Origin: Centropus unirufus
Taxonomy: Eukaryota; Chordata; Aves; Cuculiformes; Centropidae
Reading direction: 5' to 3'
NCBI GenBank assembly: GCA_013397695.1
Contig: VYZI01000050.1
Coordinates: forward strand, 2,062,314 to 2,126,313
DNA: 64,000 bases
Positions 34,714 to 48,348 of this stretch are shown piece after piece. Below the pieces are notes generated by a model. The model was given only the letters and a program-made list of their open reading frames with translations, searched no databases and had not been told where the DNA came from. Numbering within the stretch: the first letter of the stretch is position 1; every line of letters begins with the position of its first letter. Position numbers and translations under genes: made by a program.

Positions 34714-37700
34714 CCAAAAGCACTCACTCTTTCACTGCATTGTGTAACTCACCTTTTAATCACCAGACGAGGATCTGGATTTAAATGTGCCCCTTATGCA
34801 ATGGGGTGAGTAAGATTCTGTGCTGCCTGAAGCCTCTTTTCCAGGCAGCATGGTTGCCTTCTCTGCATGATGAACTCGAATGTCAAATATTAATAACAAA
34901 ACAAATTATCTCCACCCAATCATCAAGGTGTGTCGTGGCTGATTCCTGTTTAACATCAAGGTTTCTACTGCTCAGGAATCCTTCCTGCAATCCTGGTCTC
35001 TGGCTGTATGAGTTCTGTGAGTGATTAAGGAATGACAAAAATCCTGAAAAACTTCCTGGTGTCTGAGCTCATCTTGATCCTTTTCCATGGTTTGCTGGGA
35101 TGGGTGTTAAAAAAGTGGAGCTCCAAAGATAGAATGGCTGGAGTAATTCTTGCAAAACTAGCTTAACCCAACCATCAAAGCACTTCCTTTAGGTAAGAAT
35201 TTGCCCCCACCAAGCTCACAGCACATAAATAAAGCTGTTTTGGAAACAAAAACAGTGTCTCATACAATAGGATTTTGTATAGATCATAAATAACACTCCC
35301 ATTGTCCTAGCCACAAAGTCTTTTGTACATTCAAGTATTTAGTCTGATCAAAAAGCATCAGAGATTTTTTTTACAATGTAGATCATTTGGAGAGTCATGC
35401 ACTGACTGAAACCCCATTTGTTAACAGTGGTTAATTGTGGGCTTTTTTAATCTATTGCAGTTACAACTAATTCGTATTAGGTTTTGGATTACTCCACTTT
35501 AGGATAGTTCAGTAGTTCCACAACACTGTGTATCTTTTTAAGTGGCTCCCCTTGGAAGACCCTGAATAACACTAACTGGTGAGTATGCTGTCTTGCTTAC
35601 AATGAGTGCCATAGCTAGTTCCAGATCTCTGTAGCGATCTAAGCAGAGGGGAGTTCATCAGGCTTCAGAAAAGAAAGCAGAGGTGAGATCTTAAATATAC
35701 GCTCAACTACCTTACAGAAACATAGAGAAGAGGCCAGACTTCTTTCACAATTTGCTTAGATATCTGATTAGATTGAAAAATATAAAAATCACAATGCAAG
35801 AATCAAAGACTGGGATTGGTTCTTCAGAGAGGTTCTGTCTCCTTCAACATACTTGGCAGAACATGACCCTCAACAACCTGTCCTAACTTCAAAGTTGGTC
35901 CTGCTATGAACAGGGGCCAGAGCAGATCAGATGCCCTCCAGAGACACCGTCAATCCTGCATTATTCAATAAATCTATGATACTATGGGAAGGGGTGGTAG
36001 CAATGAATGGTGACAGTTGGTTATCTCATCATTAGGTATTCAAATAATAAAAAGGAGAAAGGTAATGACAGTGAAAATGGGCTTTTTCAAAAGATAGAAG
36101 AATTTGTGAAAGAGAAGGGACAAGGAGAAAATAAACACTATATGAGGGAAAAAGTCAACACAAAGGAGCACAGGAGTAAATGGAATAAATAGGAGCAGAT
36201 TCTCATTCCTAATAGAACAACTTTAAAACATGCTGGCCATGCAAACAAGAGGGAAATGATAGGAACACTCACTTCAAAGCACATTACTGCATATTACTCT
36301 GAAAAGAGGGAAAAGTACATTTTAATGTGAATGTTAATTCAGTCTACTGTTTCTGAAGGACTGGTGGCTCAAGGATGAGGTCCTTTTGAGAAGGTCCTTC
36401 TCAAAAAATGCATCCTCACTTTCATTTGTCTAATATACTTACATGTAAAGAATAATCTTTTAAAAATATTCCAATAATGGCAATAGTAATTAGTATACCT
36501 AATTATACTCTACCTATACTAATATATTAGTACTAATAATTCCTGAACAATTTAGAAATTTAATCATAGGTTGCATAGTGGTTCATCTTACCACTATTTT
36601 TAAATTCATCCTCAAGAGATAATTAAAAGGAATACAATAAGTGGTCTCTTTTTCTGCATATTATCCACATGCCGATCATATTCTCATTCTTGAGTTCCTG
36701 AGCTCTTTCTGAACTGCCTACAGGCAAGTGTTCCTCTAAGCAACCAGGATTGAGCACTTTCGTGTCAGATTTCTGTGCTTAGTTACCTGGCCACCCCATG
36801 CTAATTTTCCTTCCTGATGGTGGGGTGAACAAGTTAGGTACAGGAAATGTCCCACAGCAATGCCATAAACCAAATGAAAAACAACCATTTGGAAAGGTAA
36901 ACCAAGGACTGAATGAAATGGGAAGCCACTAATCATTTTCCCTCCCTTTTCCTATCCTTAATGATAAGTATGAGTAGAAGCTTCGTCATCCGATGCCTGC
37001 ATGACGCCCTCTTTGACTTTGGTTGGATGGTATCCATATTACAAAAAATACCACAAGAATTGGATGGAAGTAATTGGTACCTCTTACAACATATACAGAT
37101 CCTGCGTGGAACACAATGTTTCAGAGCAAAGTCTTTGATGTTTCTCAGTTATATAACTCCCAGGGAGGAGGGTGTTATTATTTGTGGAGCGCACGCTCCC
37201 TAATTCCTATACTGGCAAAAAAAAAAGAAACACAAAAAAACCAAAAAAACAAACCCCCAAAAAACAAAACCTTGAGATCTTCACTAAAAGAGCACCTAGA
37301 AATCAAACAGTTCTGTGATGGCTCACTCTGTGCTATCTCATTCCCTTCTCAGAACAGAAAATAGAGCTGAGTAGACCTGATTCCAGCTGTTGCATTTTTC
37401 ATAGAAGATTAATCAGTTACAGTCACAGAAGTCAATGAAAACACATGCCTGATGGAGAGGTGGGGGGTTCTTGCTATTTCATATGCATAAAGACTAGAAA
37501 CATCACAAAACGAAATGAGATGTCCTGGTGGTGAATGAGAGATTTTTTTAAAAAAAAAACCTCAGCATAAGAAATAGTTTCAATGACAAAATAGTTTACC
37601 TCCAGACCACAGTTTGATGGCCAGGAGAGAAATGGCACTGTTAAAACAGAAAAAAGCGCAGTGGGTTTTGGATACACTCACAGTTCGTCAGACAGGGCCT

Positions 37701-38222
37701 GAAACAGAAGGGACTGTTTTGTATTCTTTCTCTACTCTCTCATAAGGAGGGGGCACGTTAATACCTTGTGACTCTGGTTAACCAGCATAGAAGTACTGGA
37801 GTAGATTAATTGTATTTCCAAAAGTGAAACCAGCAGCTAATCATCTTGCTCATACACGTTGATTTCCCCCCCTGACTAATTTCTCTTGTAGTGGGAGTAA
37901 TTAACTTTATTAGTAACACTGAGTACTCTGGTACCTTCGGGCAAGCACTGGTGGAGCTGCTTATTAGCAATCACATAGTTTCACTTACACTGTTATCCTG
38001 AGCATTTCCTACAGGGCGAAGTGCCTGTTGAATGTAAAGTGGGACAGATTAACTTCCTACTTAGAAATAAATGATGATATATAGTGTTGGAAATAAAGGG
38101 AAGGAAGAGGCAGAAATTCCAAAATTTTTGCTTGCTCGAATTCGTTGTCACTTTCAGCTCACATTCTGTCTTTGCAAGAGGTGACCATAGTTGCATCCTC
38201 ATATCCCCTTGTGTTTCCTCAG
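34714..38222. other. Unique non-coding stretch
   Basis: No gene supported. Strong donor-like GTGAGT sites occur on opposite strands at 34746-34751 (minus) and 34806-34811 (plus) but without a credible exon. An A-rich tract is at 37216-37270. Confidence 0.55.
37216..37270. repeat. A-rich low-complexity tract
   Basis: Runs of A separated by G, C and CC, about 55 bases. No retroposed body lies immediately upstream, so it is not clearly a poly(A) tail. Confidence 0.75.
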
Positions 38223-38501
38223 GTGGGCTCTCTGTGACATGTGTAATCACCCCAGCCTCTACACAGGAGGCTCCCCATGTCACCAGGAAATCTACACAGT
38301 TTTGCAAACAGACCTCATCCAAGATTTTCATCCAGGGGTGCAGAGGTGGCAGGAAGTTACTCAAGGATTGGGCAAACCTGTGACACTTGCAACAGGGACA
38401 AGCTGCCACTTTGCTGAAGGACAGAAGCCAGCCTGGTACAATTCTCTGGAAACGCATTTGCAGGTGCCAGATTTCCTGTTTGGAAGAGACTACACAGCAA
38501 G
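38223..38501 (+). other. Candidate internal exon, no known homologue
   Basis: A pyrimidine-rich run ending CCTTGTGTTTCCTCAG (AG at 38221-38222) is followed by 279 bases open in one frame, then CAAG|GTGAGG with the donor GT at 38502-38503. The length is a multiple of three and the open frame runs through (phase: first base completes a codon, last two begin one), so the exon would be symmetric. The translation begins WALCDMCNHPSLYTGG and ends FLFGRDYTAR; I recognise no domain. The minus strand is also open across 37993-38457, which weakens the coding case. It could equally be a non-coding RNA exon or chance. Confidence 0.2.
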
Positions 38502-41500
38502 GTGAGGAGAAATACCTGTTCTACCTTATTGTTGCCCGGAATACTTTCTCCAAAATTGACAAGCGACCTGGCAGGAAGCTGCTTTGCTTGGTGGTTGTGA
38601 AACAGCTCTAGCACTAAAAATAAAGGTCACATGCCCAGTCATTAACTGGGCATTGCAGTACCCAAGCGTGCAAAGAGGCAGTGGCAGAGAGTTTGAAAGC
38701 TGTTTTCAGAGGTGGGGCATGTCGTACTCTGAATGATCGGAGAGTGAGGTCACAGGAAGAAAAACATCCAAGGACTGGGAGAAGAAAGGCTCCTCCTGCT
38801 CAGTCAGACCACCCACTGTTACTTCTACTATGACCTCAACTATCCAAACCCATTGTGCATAAATTACACTTACAATGACTTACTAGGACTGATGGTCCCA
38901 TTTTCCCCATACGACACCTAGTCCCTTAAGGTTTGCTTTGTGTATGAGGGAACCATCAAAAAAAACCACTTCTGTTTTACCTGTATAAATCTATTTTATA
39001 CGTTCTGTTCCTAGTACATGGATATTTCCGTAGACATTGCATAGAACAGTTTTGCTCCCAGACTCGTATACCAGAGGTAGAAATCACAAACTGTGGTTTG
39101 CTAAAGAGTGGTGTACCACTGAAATTGGATACAAATGAGGTCCATATTATATAGTCAGATATGTGGTCTTCTTTATTATCGTTATTTATTTAAGGAAAGC
39201 GAAGAAATGCTGTGGAAAGCAAGTTGCTGCACTTGCTGGCCCAGATCCTGGCCCGTGTTGTGTTCGAGTTTTGTGAAAGCATCTGCTGCCAGGCACTGGG
39301 GCAGTAGCAAGGAGGAGGAATGTGGACTGAATGTGGCTGTAGCATCTCTGCAGTCTGCAGCAACCCCAGGCTGGCAGATTGCCCTACACATTGTGGATGA
39401 CTGGCAGAAGCTGGGATGTCATTCCTGGGCTCTGGTTGGTCCCAGGCCCATGGCAGCTCTGGTGAACATTCCCTTTCAGTGTGCTCTTGGACAAGTATAA
39501 GTGAAACAAACCTAGCACCATTATGCAGTTCAAAAAAGGAGAAAGGCAGAGGTGGAATTGTTGTGTGAGTGGAGTTTCTATCACGTAAATAATTGATAAA
39601 TTAATAATTTACATTACTGAATTGTTTTTCTTGCTGACCTGTTATTTTAAGGACACACTCATACACAAGCAGCCAAACAACACCACTTACCAGATAAAAT
39701 TTGTTTGCATGCTGAACAACTGGCTCTTTCTGTAGCATGCTTCATCCACTGACACGCTGAACGCCCAAGACACTTTAAAAATATCCCTGGCTCCTTCAGC
39801 TTAAGAAAACGGGACCGTATTATTAAAACATTTTTATTGAAGTTTCCCAAACAGAACCCTTTCCAATCTGTCCCTCTGTGCAATGCATAAACCTCAGCAC
39901 ACATTTCTCCAAGATAGAGACTAAACAGCAATTTGTACTAATCATTGTCAAGTATATCCAGAGATGTTAGTGCTTTTGCACGTAAGAGACTATGCACAGA
40001 AACCAAAGAACAGCACAACATCGCTGGAGCTGCCTGAGTCCATGTGTACAGTACCCTATTGTCATAAAAAATCAATATATTGATATATGTGAGAGTACTG
40101 AGGATCCAGTTTAAAATGTGGTGAAGCTTTGCACCTACACCTTCAGCTGAAAATTTGCTTCAAATCTCACTTCCCTAAGGGACTTCATCTAGAATCCAGG
40201 TGTTCTGGGTTTATATTCAACTGCTTGACATTTTCCTCTGGATTTTAATCTTAAAAGCTCCTCTTTCCCCTGTGATCACCCCCAGCTATAATAATGGAGA
40301 ACAATTGCATCCTCTATCAGTCTTCAGTGCAAAGGACCTACGGCCAGGCTCAGAGACAGGTGTGAATGCAACCTATCATTCAGTGGATAATAAATATCTA
40401 GTCTACCTACATTCATTTGTTGCATTTACAGTAGAGAAGGTAAATAGGTATTTTCACCCCATAAATTTTTAATTATGAAACTAAAAGTACAAGTTATACA
40501 ATCAGCTTTCAACATCATCTGACATTCCAGTTCTACTTACACTAATATTGAGCTTCCAGTCTTTGGTAAACAGACTGAAGAACTTTGCAAATTACTGTTA
40601 TATCTGACTTACCCTCAAGTATGTTTAAAGTGGGCCAGATGGAACAGCATGTTCCCACCACCACCTCACTGAAACACGTTTGGTCTCAGCATTCAGGGCT
40701 AACCTTTTTTGCAACAGTGAAATACATAGTTGAGTCAGAGAAAGAACACGTTTGGGATGCAGAAACTAATCTCAAGCCCAACCAAAGCCCATAGTGCAGC
40801 CATTCCACTAAGGAGACAATTGCGGGTCACTGCATCTCACCCATAGTATCAGGGAGGAAATCCCACTACCTTTAGAGAGAACAACATTTTAATAGACAGA
40901 ACAAACATAAGGGCCAGCTTATCTTTTAACACCCCCATATCTGGCAGAGGTTCCTCTTTGACTCTTGCAGTGGCCTTTTCTGTCCTGTGATACAGACCTG
41001 GCAAGAAGACCCCATAGTTAGGATCCACCAGCCAAAGCAGCTGCCAAGCCAGGCTTTGCTATTTACACTGCTGATAGCTTCTTCCCCTATACCCTGCTCC
41101 CTGCAAGGTCTCCACAGATCATCCTCTTCTAGGGATAATCTTCCTGTGGGGGTAGTAGTTTCCAGTTCAAGCCAAAAATTCCTTTCTATCATACGTTCAG
41201 ATATCAAAATGCTGAAAGGGAAGTGTTTTGCTACCCCAAAATGAGGGAAATAAACAGATTAATAGCTTATAATTTCCCCAAAACATTTGAAAGGTGAACA
41301 AATATGTTTAAACATTAAAATTCTAGGAATGGGCAACTTTCAACTTTTGACCTGAGACTTTATGCCAACTCATTGCCTTTTATCCTACTCTACTGACAGA
41401 AGGGCAGGATGAAAGCGTCTTGGCATAATACATCATTCAATTGCCTTTCCTGGTCCCACCCACTGAAGTTTTCCAGTTTCAGTCCCTAAGTCTCCCTGAT

Positions 41501-42118
41501 TTCCTGGACAAGTTGCGCTTCTTGCTGGATGTACACACACTTCTGGTATAAGTGGGAGGAAATCAGGAAAAAATCCAGGGATTTGCTGCATGTGACATTG
41601 CAAGTATGACCCATTGCTATTATAGAGTTATCCCCTCTAATGGTTGAGAGAACTAGAGATAGTATAAATCCTCCTTTAAATAAATATATCAATTTTTCTG
41701 TGGGCCTAATTAGATTAAGTAATATTTTAAAGGCAACATTTCTGCATTTTCTGGAAAAAAATTAATTTTGACCAAAACAGAATCAATATTTTCTCATAAA
41801 GCACCCTTCCACTTCAGATAGGACACTTACATATCATCATCAAATTCTTACTAAATTGCTCTATGTCAAGATAATTTATTTTATGTAGGATATAAAAAAT
41901 AAATGTTCAGCTATTAATATCAAAGAGCTCCCTCAGTGCATTGCATATATTAATGTCTCTCATATATGAGTCTCAGACTTACCTGTCCTTAGTTTAGGCA
42001 TGTCACAGAGGCACCCAGCAGCCAACAGGCTCTGCTTATGTCTTGCCCAACTTTTACACCTCCTCTCCGTACTGCCTCCAGCAACCATGAGTTGCCTCAA
42101 TGGATAGGTGATGCCAGA
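38502..42118. other. Unique non-coding stretch
   Basis: No supported gene. The plus frame 39135-39500 (121 codons) has a GC-richer second half but no known domain and no clear splice context. Other frames are under 100 codons. Confidence 0.55.
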
Positions 42119-42166
42119 GGGTCATCCAGCTCACCTGAGATCGGGTCATCCAGTTCACCTGAGATC
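42119..42166 (+). repeat. Tandem duplication, 24-bp unit, two copies
   Basis: 42119-42142 and 42143-42166 are identical except for one C/T change (unit begins GGGTCATCCAG and ends CACCTGAGATC). Two copies only; a simple recent duplication. Confidence 0.95.
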
Positions 42167-45100
42167 AGATCTCCAAGAGTGTTCCCTTACCATATTAACT
42201 ACAGAGCGGGTTTTAAATCTTGCCCAGGCCTCCCTAAGATTCTCAAAAGATGATATATACTATACCAATGCAGAAGCTTTTGGGAGCTCTCCTTGTCTCT
42301 CAGTGAGTTGTAAACATGGGACCAACGCACTGACTCCTGCTGAACATGACTTTGTAATATGTTATTAAACCATTGCGAAATTACGCAGACAAGCTTAGAA
42401 AAAAAATATTGAGTAGTCTTGCTATAGAAAGACCTAAAGTGTATGCTCCTTCACACTGGTACATCAGTTCAGAGTCAAAACTTTGGGATGGAAATAAGTA
42501 GCACTGGTGCATTTGCATTAATGTTGAGCCTGTGCTTCACTTTTTTCCTGACCTAGCAGTATCCTTTGGTAAGTATTTGCAAGCACTAACTTCTCTGAAG
42601 GGCCTTACTCTACACAGGCAAATTGAAAAATTCCTTAGACTTAAAATAAAACAGGTACATTTAGGTGTATCTTCTTATCAAAATACAGTAGTAAGGCTTC
42701 TTTACTCAGAAAAACAGCTTGGAATAGTTATGCTGCAATAACTGTTCCACACAGAGCATTCAACCATTGCTGTTTTATAATAGCATCCCTAGGGACACAT
42801 ATCTGAGTTAAACTACAAAAAAAGCACTCTTCAGGCAGAGTAAAACTGCCCCCCTCACAGCAAGTGGGGACTTGCCACCTCTGGTGAGCTCTTGTTTCAC
42901 TCCCTAGGATACTGCTCATTTGCATATGTAGCTGACTGAGATTTTATTCCCTTCTGGATTTTTAATCTGAAAAAATGTATATGCAATGGAACCCAGAAAT
43001 TAGAATAAGACCTTCAGTAGCTGGCCATTTTTATCATGTTCCTGTCAAATATTTGCTGCTGTACAGGGAAGTTAATTTTTCATACTTGCAAACCAGAAAG
43101 TTCTGACTCTACCATTTCAAGTCTAATTTACAGCACAATAGAAATAATTATTAAGAAATATGTCTGATAATAATTCATAATTTTCCTCTGCTTGGTTTTG
43201 TCCAAGCCTTTACACTCCATATCCCATAGGGCAAGGCCTCTTTGCTCTCTTTGCAGAACGCAGCTGACAATAAGGGCTTTGTGGCTACACCTTTAAAAAG
43301 GAACCATTTAAAAATGGTCTTAGTGGTGCCAAGGAGTTCTATTGCCAACAGAAGCACATGAAGAATGGTTGGGATGGCTGCAAGAGGTTCCCTCTGGAAC
43401 CACTTGGGGAATGACAAACCCTTCCAACCCTTCAACTGGAGCCTGAAGTCAGATGTGTTCATTATTCTAAGACAAGTGAAGCCAAGTTACCCGAACTGCT
43501 CTGTTGCCAGATATTTGACACGTAAATAGCCTGTTGTTTTCTTGCCAATACAATACATTACCTCCTCCCTCACCTCTCCTTACGTAACCTTGTTAAATAA
43601 AGGCTGAAGAACCCCGAACAGCACAAGTAAAAACAGGCCATGGATTTAAAAGAGGGGTGTGTGAACTGCTTCTGACAAACAGGTCTTCCTTCGCTGGAAA
43701 GGGACTCAGGGATTTTTGCTAAGGAAATAGAAACAGCACTTTTTGTCCTGATTGTTTCAAAACAATGTTGCCATAGCAAGCACTTTCATCTGTAAGTGGA
43801 AAAATCCCAGTATACAGGGTAAATTTCAAAAGTTAGTAACAATCAAACAAAACCTCCTGCAGTGTTTTTTCAATACAAGATTTATTCTATTTGGTTTTGT
43901 GAACATTGCATAACCCTTGTAATATTATAGCTTATTGCATTGCCTCGTCATACTGCATGAACTTGTGCTGTGACACGTCCACATTCAGGTGTATTAGACA
44001 CACTGGCAACACCTATGACACAATTAACCTGGACTATGTTAATTCAAGCTTGATGGGACATGCGACATTCCCACCTGCTGAACTGGAACCCTCCTGCTTG
44101 TATGCACACCTTAGCCAGGCAGCCTCAGACCTTCCTGCGTTATACACTGCCGAACCTAAGTACCAGCAGAAGAGATTAATCACATGGAGAATGAAAATGT
44201 TCAAGTGGGCACTGGCCTGTGTTACCTGTTTAGTCCACAATTTTGGGAGCTGTTCAAGGAATGATGAACTTGGGAAGCAAGTGCTATAATTTGATATCCA
44301 AGTTGAAGGAAGAGTGAAAGGTTTGGGTTCCAGTTCCTGCACTGTTATTTTCAGACATTGTATTATGCAGCAGAACCCAGACTAGACAAAGCCCAAACTA
44401 TGCCCTCAAAAACTCACCCATTTTCCCACTACTATTAGTTGCCGGTTTCTAAAGGAGGTTTTTACATCTGCAGGACATTAGAATATCCCGCAGCATTTGT
44501 GAGCAATGCAATGAAGTGAAGAAAATCTGAGAACAGTTACCTTGGGACTGAGAAATGATTTCATAGTCATAATCGGCTCTAAAGTACCAGTGTGAATGAA
44601 GCTGCAAAATGCCCAGAAAAAGAGCCAAAAAGGTCTGAATGACTTTTCAGTCATTTGGTTTTCCTGTTCTTGCCAGCTCTGCCAATTTCTTGGCGACAGA
44701 CCTTCTAGTTTTGTTATTTTTTTCTGCCCTTCACTCCAACTGCAGTTGATAGGATCGAATACATTTTAATAGGGTTCAAAGCACAGCCACATTAATTCTG
44801 TAAATGACCCTAATAGCTTTCAAATGTTTTATCGTTGCTTTTGCATCTTTAGTAATAAGAATGTGGAAGTATTTGTAGTCTGTAAAATAAAAGGGAAAAT
44901 TGGCTTCAGACATAAATTTTACTGCCAATAAAACTTTATCTAACCATTTGCCTGTTTTTAACAAAGATTAATTAGTAGTATGAATTCTAAAAATAGTCTG
45001 AAAAAAAAAGTTTCGTTTTGTCCTCTTGTCACCTTTGTCTCCGGTTACAATGAGGTGAGGCTGAGAAATGTGACATAATCTTCCTGATCTCACATCTCTG

Positions 45101-46440
45101 CTGTGCCTGACATGAGAGAAGCACATTCTTCCATTCCTTTCACCACTGCTTTTCAGCAATACATTTCCAAACCACCCTATATGATTAGAAAAGCAAGAGG
45201 AGAACGGCTTTGAACTTACTTGTCTTTCTAATTTAGGAAGGTAATAAGTTCATTTAGTACGCAAATTCAAGTTTTACATCTTGCCATTGCAACCTGATGG
45301 ATTTTATTTCTTTTCTGCTCTCAGAATATCTAAAACCAAACACTGGTAGTAATGATTCAGAAGTACTCATTCAAGAGCTTTTTCATTGTGCGTGTTTTAA
45401 AATTGAGGATGAAAAAAAGTCTCGCCAGAATACTTGATAAGTATGAGTCAGGATTGTTATTATTGTCAATGGTCAAATAAATCCCTTGGAATTGTTTCTG
45501 TTGTCTGGTAGAAGAACACAAATACTTCCAACATAATCTTAGTTTTGTACAAATGTAGCAATTTTATTTTAAAATTATTGCTATAGGCAGCTTTTGGCAG
45601 CCATCAGTCCCTGCAGTCAGTTGTCTCAGTGTAGGCATCAGACTCTAAAAAAATCTTTTAGAAGCTGATGTATATCTCTATGAAATTGGCATGGGCGTTT
45701 TTACTGGAGATTAAATGGCTGTCTCAAATGGGAATAGGTTAGTAGAAACAAAAATGCAAATAATCCAAAACCCCACCTCTACTAAGCGAAATAGAGTAGC
45801 TTCCAAAAGGAATATCTTTGTAAAGTATTTTCACTGAATTAATAAATTAACTAGAAGGGTGCTCTACATGCCAATGTAAATTGCAGCCCCAGAACGTAAG
45901 TGCTTCCCACTGATTCAATACAATAGAAGTTCAACATTACTGAATTGAATCCATGCAAGCATTCAAATAAATATTCATAATTGTTTTATTATTCTTTTCA
46001 TTCAATCTAATTTAGAAGTGTGGAAGCATTATGCTTCTTTTTGAAAATAGGATGGCAGAAAGGATACACTCAAATGCCTACTTTTGACTTTCGATCCAAA
46101 TCGAATTTTTCCCAAGGTCCAAATTTACTTTGGCTTCAATATATTGGTGAAAGCTCTTCCTAATGAAGAAAAAAGGGGGTTTCACAATACTCCAATGGAA
46201 ACAGGAATGCAAGGCTCTTTTATCATTTGTCTGGTCATGGAAAATGTTAGCACTTGTCCTGGATACCTTTAGACAGGAAACATGCAACATCAACCTTAGG
46301 ATGAAGTAAAACTACTCATGGGATGTGTGCTGCTTTGCTGCTTTTCCCCAGATTGAGCCTTTGCTCTACAACATGGTCACTAGAGACCGGATGTGCAGCA
46401 ACTTCTGCTTCCAAAGGCTGAGGCCAGATCCTCCACATGG
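42167..46440. other. Unique non-coding stretch
   Basis: AT-rich. Frames at 43906-44289 (plus, 127 codons) and 44034-44342 (minus) overlap and match nothing known. The part 45200-46060 is notably AT-rich with homeodomain-type TAAT cores, a weak hint only. Confidence 0.55.
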
Positions 46441-46512
46441 TGGCAGGGGGGTTGGAACTAGGAGATATTTAAGGTCCATTCCATGCCAAACCATCCTGTG
46501 ATCCTGGATTAT
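46441..46512 (+). mobile_element. CR1 LINE, terminal 3' fragment in sense orientation
   Basis: 'ggcaggggggttggaacta', 'gatatttaaggtcc' and 'ccaaaccatcctgtgatcctgg' are the standard last 70 bases of CR1 read in the sense direction, ending in decayed octamers (CCTGTGAT, CCTGGAT). The only young-type CR1 piece here on the plus strand. All upstream element sequence is missing. Confidence 0.88.
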
Positions 46513-46737
46513 GCAAATCAAGGCATAATACCAGATGACCGAAAAACAGTTCTGTCTGTTAAAACACTGGATATTTTCAATAACTTTAGTCTAGTTGTCC
46601 AGTATACATTTCCTACTGTTCCTTTCTTTTGAAAACCACAATGTCCTTTCCTCCTCATCTCTCTTTAAAAAAAAAATCCCTTTTTCTCTTTTGAACAAGA
46701 GAAGTCACCATCCTTCCTCCAGCAGTATACCTGGAAT

Positions 46738-46759
46738 TAGTCCCACACCTGTGGGACTA
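46738..46759. other. Near-perfect 22-bp palindrome
   Basis: TAGTCCCACA (46738-46747) and TGTGGGACTA (46750-46759) are exact reverse complements around CC. An E-box core, CACCTG, spans the centre. It suits a dimeric DNA-binding site or a short cruciform; no context supports a specific factor. Confidence 0.6.
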
Positions 46760-47550
46760 GGAGGGCTATACAGGCAGCAGAATTAGGGGAGAAAGGCAGA
46801 AGGGAGGATTCACAACTAGAACTTCCATTTTGTTTCCTCTAACCAAGGCAATTCAAACTTTTAAGTCCTTTCATTGCTAGAGGTAATAAGTTCCCCCTAC
46901 CCTAAAACACTTCATATCACAATAGGTCTGCTTTGCTCCATCCCCTTCATTCTTTTTTATTCAAGAAGAAAAAGATCGCAGATTAGAGCTGGCCGTCCTC
47001 AACTCCAGTCAAAGCAGGTTGGGAACACAAAGTGGCTTTTATAAATTACAGCAAATAGTAAATGTCTGCTCTGGAAAATGAGCAGTGGAAAGTATAGTCT
47101 ACCTTGCGGTACACATAGAAATTTTACAAATAGGTTCTACCCAAGAACTGCATTATCAGATCCTCTGGTCTTTCTTGTGCAGACTCAGAGCTGCTTTTCT
47201 TTCCCCCACGGAACGGCCATGCACATTAAATTTATCTTAAACCTCTTTGTACAGGCATACAGACCTGAGAACTGTACTGTTTTCCAAAGGCTGATTTGTT
47301 TAAAACTAATTGTAAAACAATAGCATTTCTCTCTTGACATTTGTTTTCCTGTTAAAGATAATGTTGGAACCCGTGACATGACCACATCCAGCTGCACCAG
47401 ACACATCAAAATCAGTGACAGGATGAAACCAAATTGCTAGGCCTTTTTGTGGCTGGGGCACCATGTGATGCATCACAATGCAAGATGACAATTGAAACAT
47501 TTTAAACTGTAGTTCAAACCACAGCAAAGAAAACCTCAGGACTGAAGATT

Positions 47551-47572
47551 AGAAAGAGAGAGAAAGAGAGAG
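47551..47572 (+). repeat. (GA)n-type run
   Basis: Alternating GA with two GAAA interruptions, about 22 bases. Confidence 0.85.
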
Positions 47573-48278
47573 GTGTTTGTAAACTGTTAAAGAGGGAGGT
47601 ATTTAGCTCTTTGCTTCTTCACAGGTTCACCATCTCTGACTTTCTGCCAATTGCCCAAAGGACTTTGACATCTGAAGGACATTATAAAAACCTACTGCAC
47701 TCAGGAACAGCAGAGGAAGGAGGGAAGCATTTGCACCGTATGTACAAGAGATCTAAGCATTCCTATCTCCCTCTCCACTGTCTCCGTGGGCAGAAATAAT
47801 CAAGCAGTGAACGGGCCATGAGGCTGCCAGGACTGGGAGAGGACGAGTCCCCTATCACAGATCAGAGAGGTATAGAGTCACCCAGCTAGCAACTAACAGA
47901 GCAGACTTAGAGTAGGGTGACTCTTTAAAATAGATGTATGTAGAATATCAGGGATGGAAACCATTACATGCTGTTGGGGTAGTAATTTCAACGTAAGTGT
48001 AGACAAATAGCAAATAGTAGTCAAATAGAAAATTGTTCTTTTGGCCATTCTTTCCTGATTAACTATCCAAAGTTATAAGGCGATCCTTTTCTCAGACTGT
48101 AACTTGTCACTTTTAAAAATCAAAAGAAATACCTTTTTTTCTTTTTCATGGGTAGGTCTAAAAAATAAATTCTTTAGCGTCAATTGTCATAGTCAGAAAA
48201 ATGCTGTTGTGCTTTCAGCATCTCCTTGATCTCCCAAAATAGCAATGGACAGTTCATACTTACAAAGTTGGGGCGGTT

Positions 48279-48348
48279 TAGGCCTCAATGCTGCAAAAAC
48301 ATACTGGCTCTGACAGTCAAAGCCATGTTATTCCCCGTTGAAGAATTA
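48279..48348 (+). repeat. Archosaur-type palindromic repeat copy
   Basis: 'aggcctcaatgctgcaaaaac' then 'catgttattccccgttgaag' follows the block order 'ggcctcaatcctgcaaacac...catg...cccattgaag' of the same family as 22250-22318, same strand. One half of the palindrome is readable. Confidence 0.5.

Noticed and set aside
34746..34811. Two strong donor-like GTGAGT sites on opposite strands and a possible 39-nt micro-exon (34769-34805 region) after an AG
   Set aside because: Opposite-strand donors this close are more likely chance, and a micro-exon cannot be argued without transcript data.
39135..39500. Plus-strand open frame of 121 codons
   Set aside because: No domain, no clear exon boundaries; GC-richer second half explains the lack of stops.
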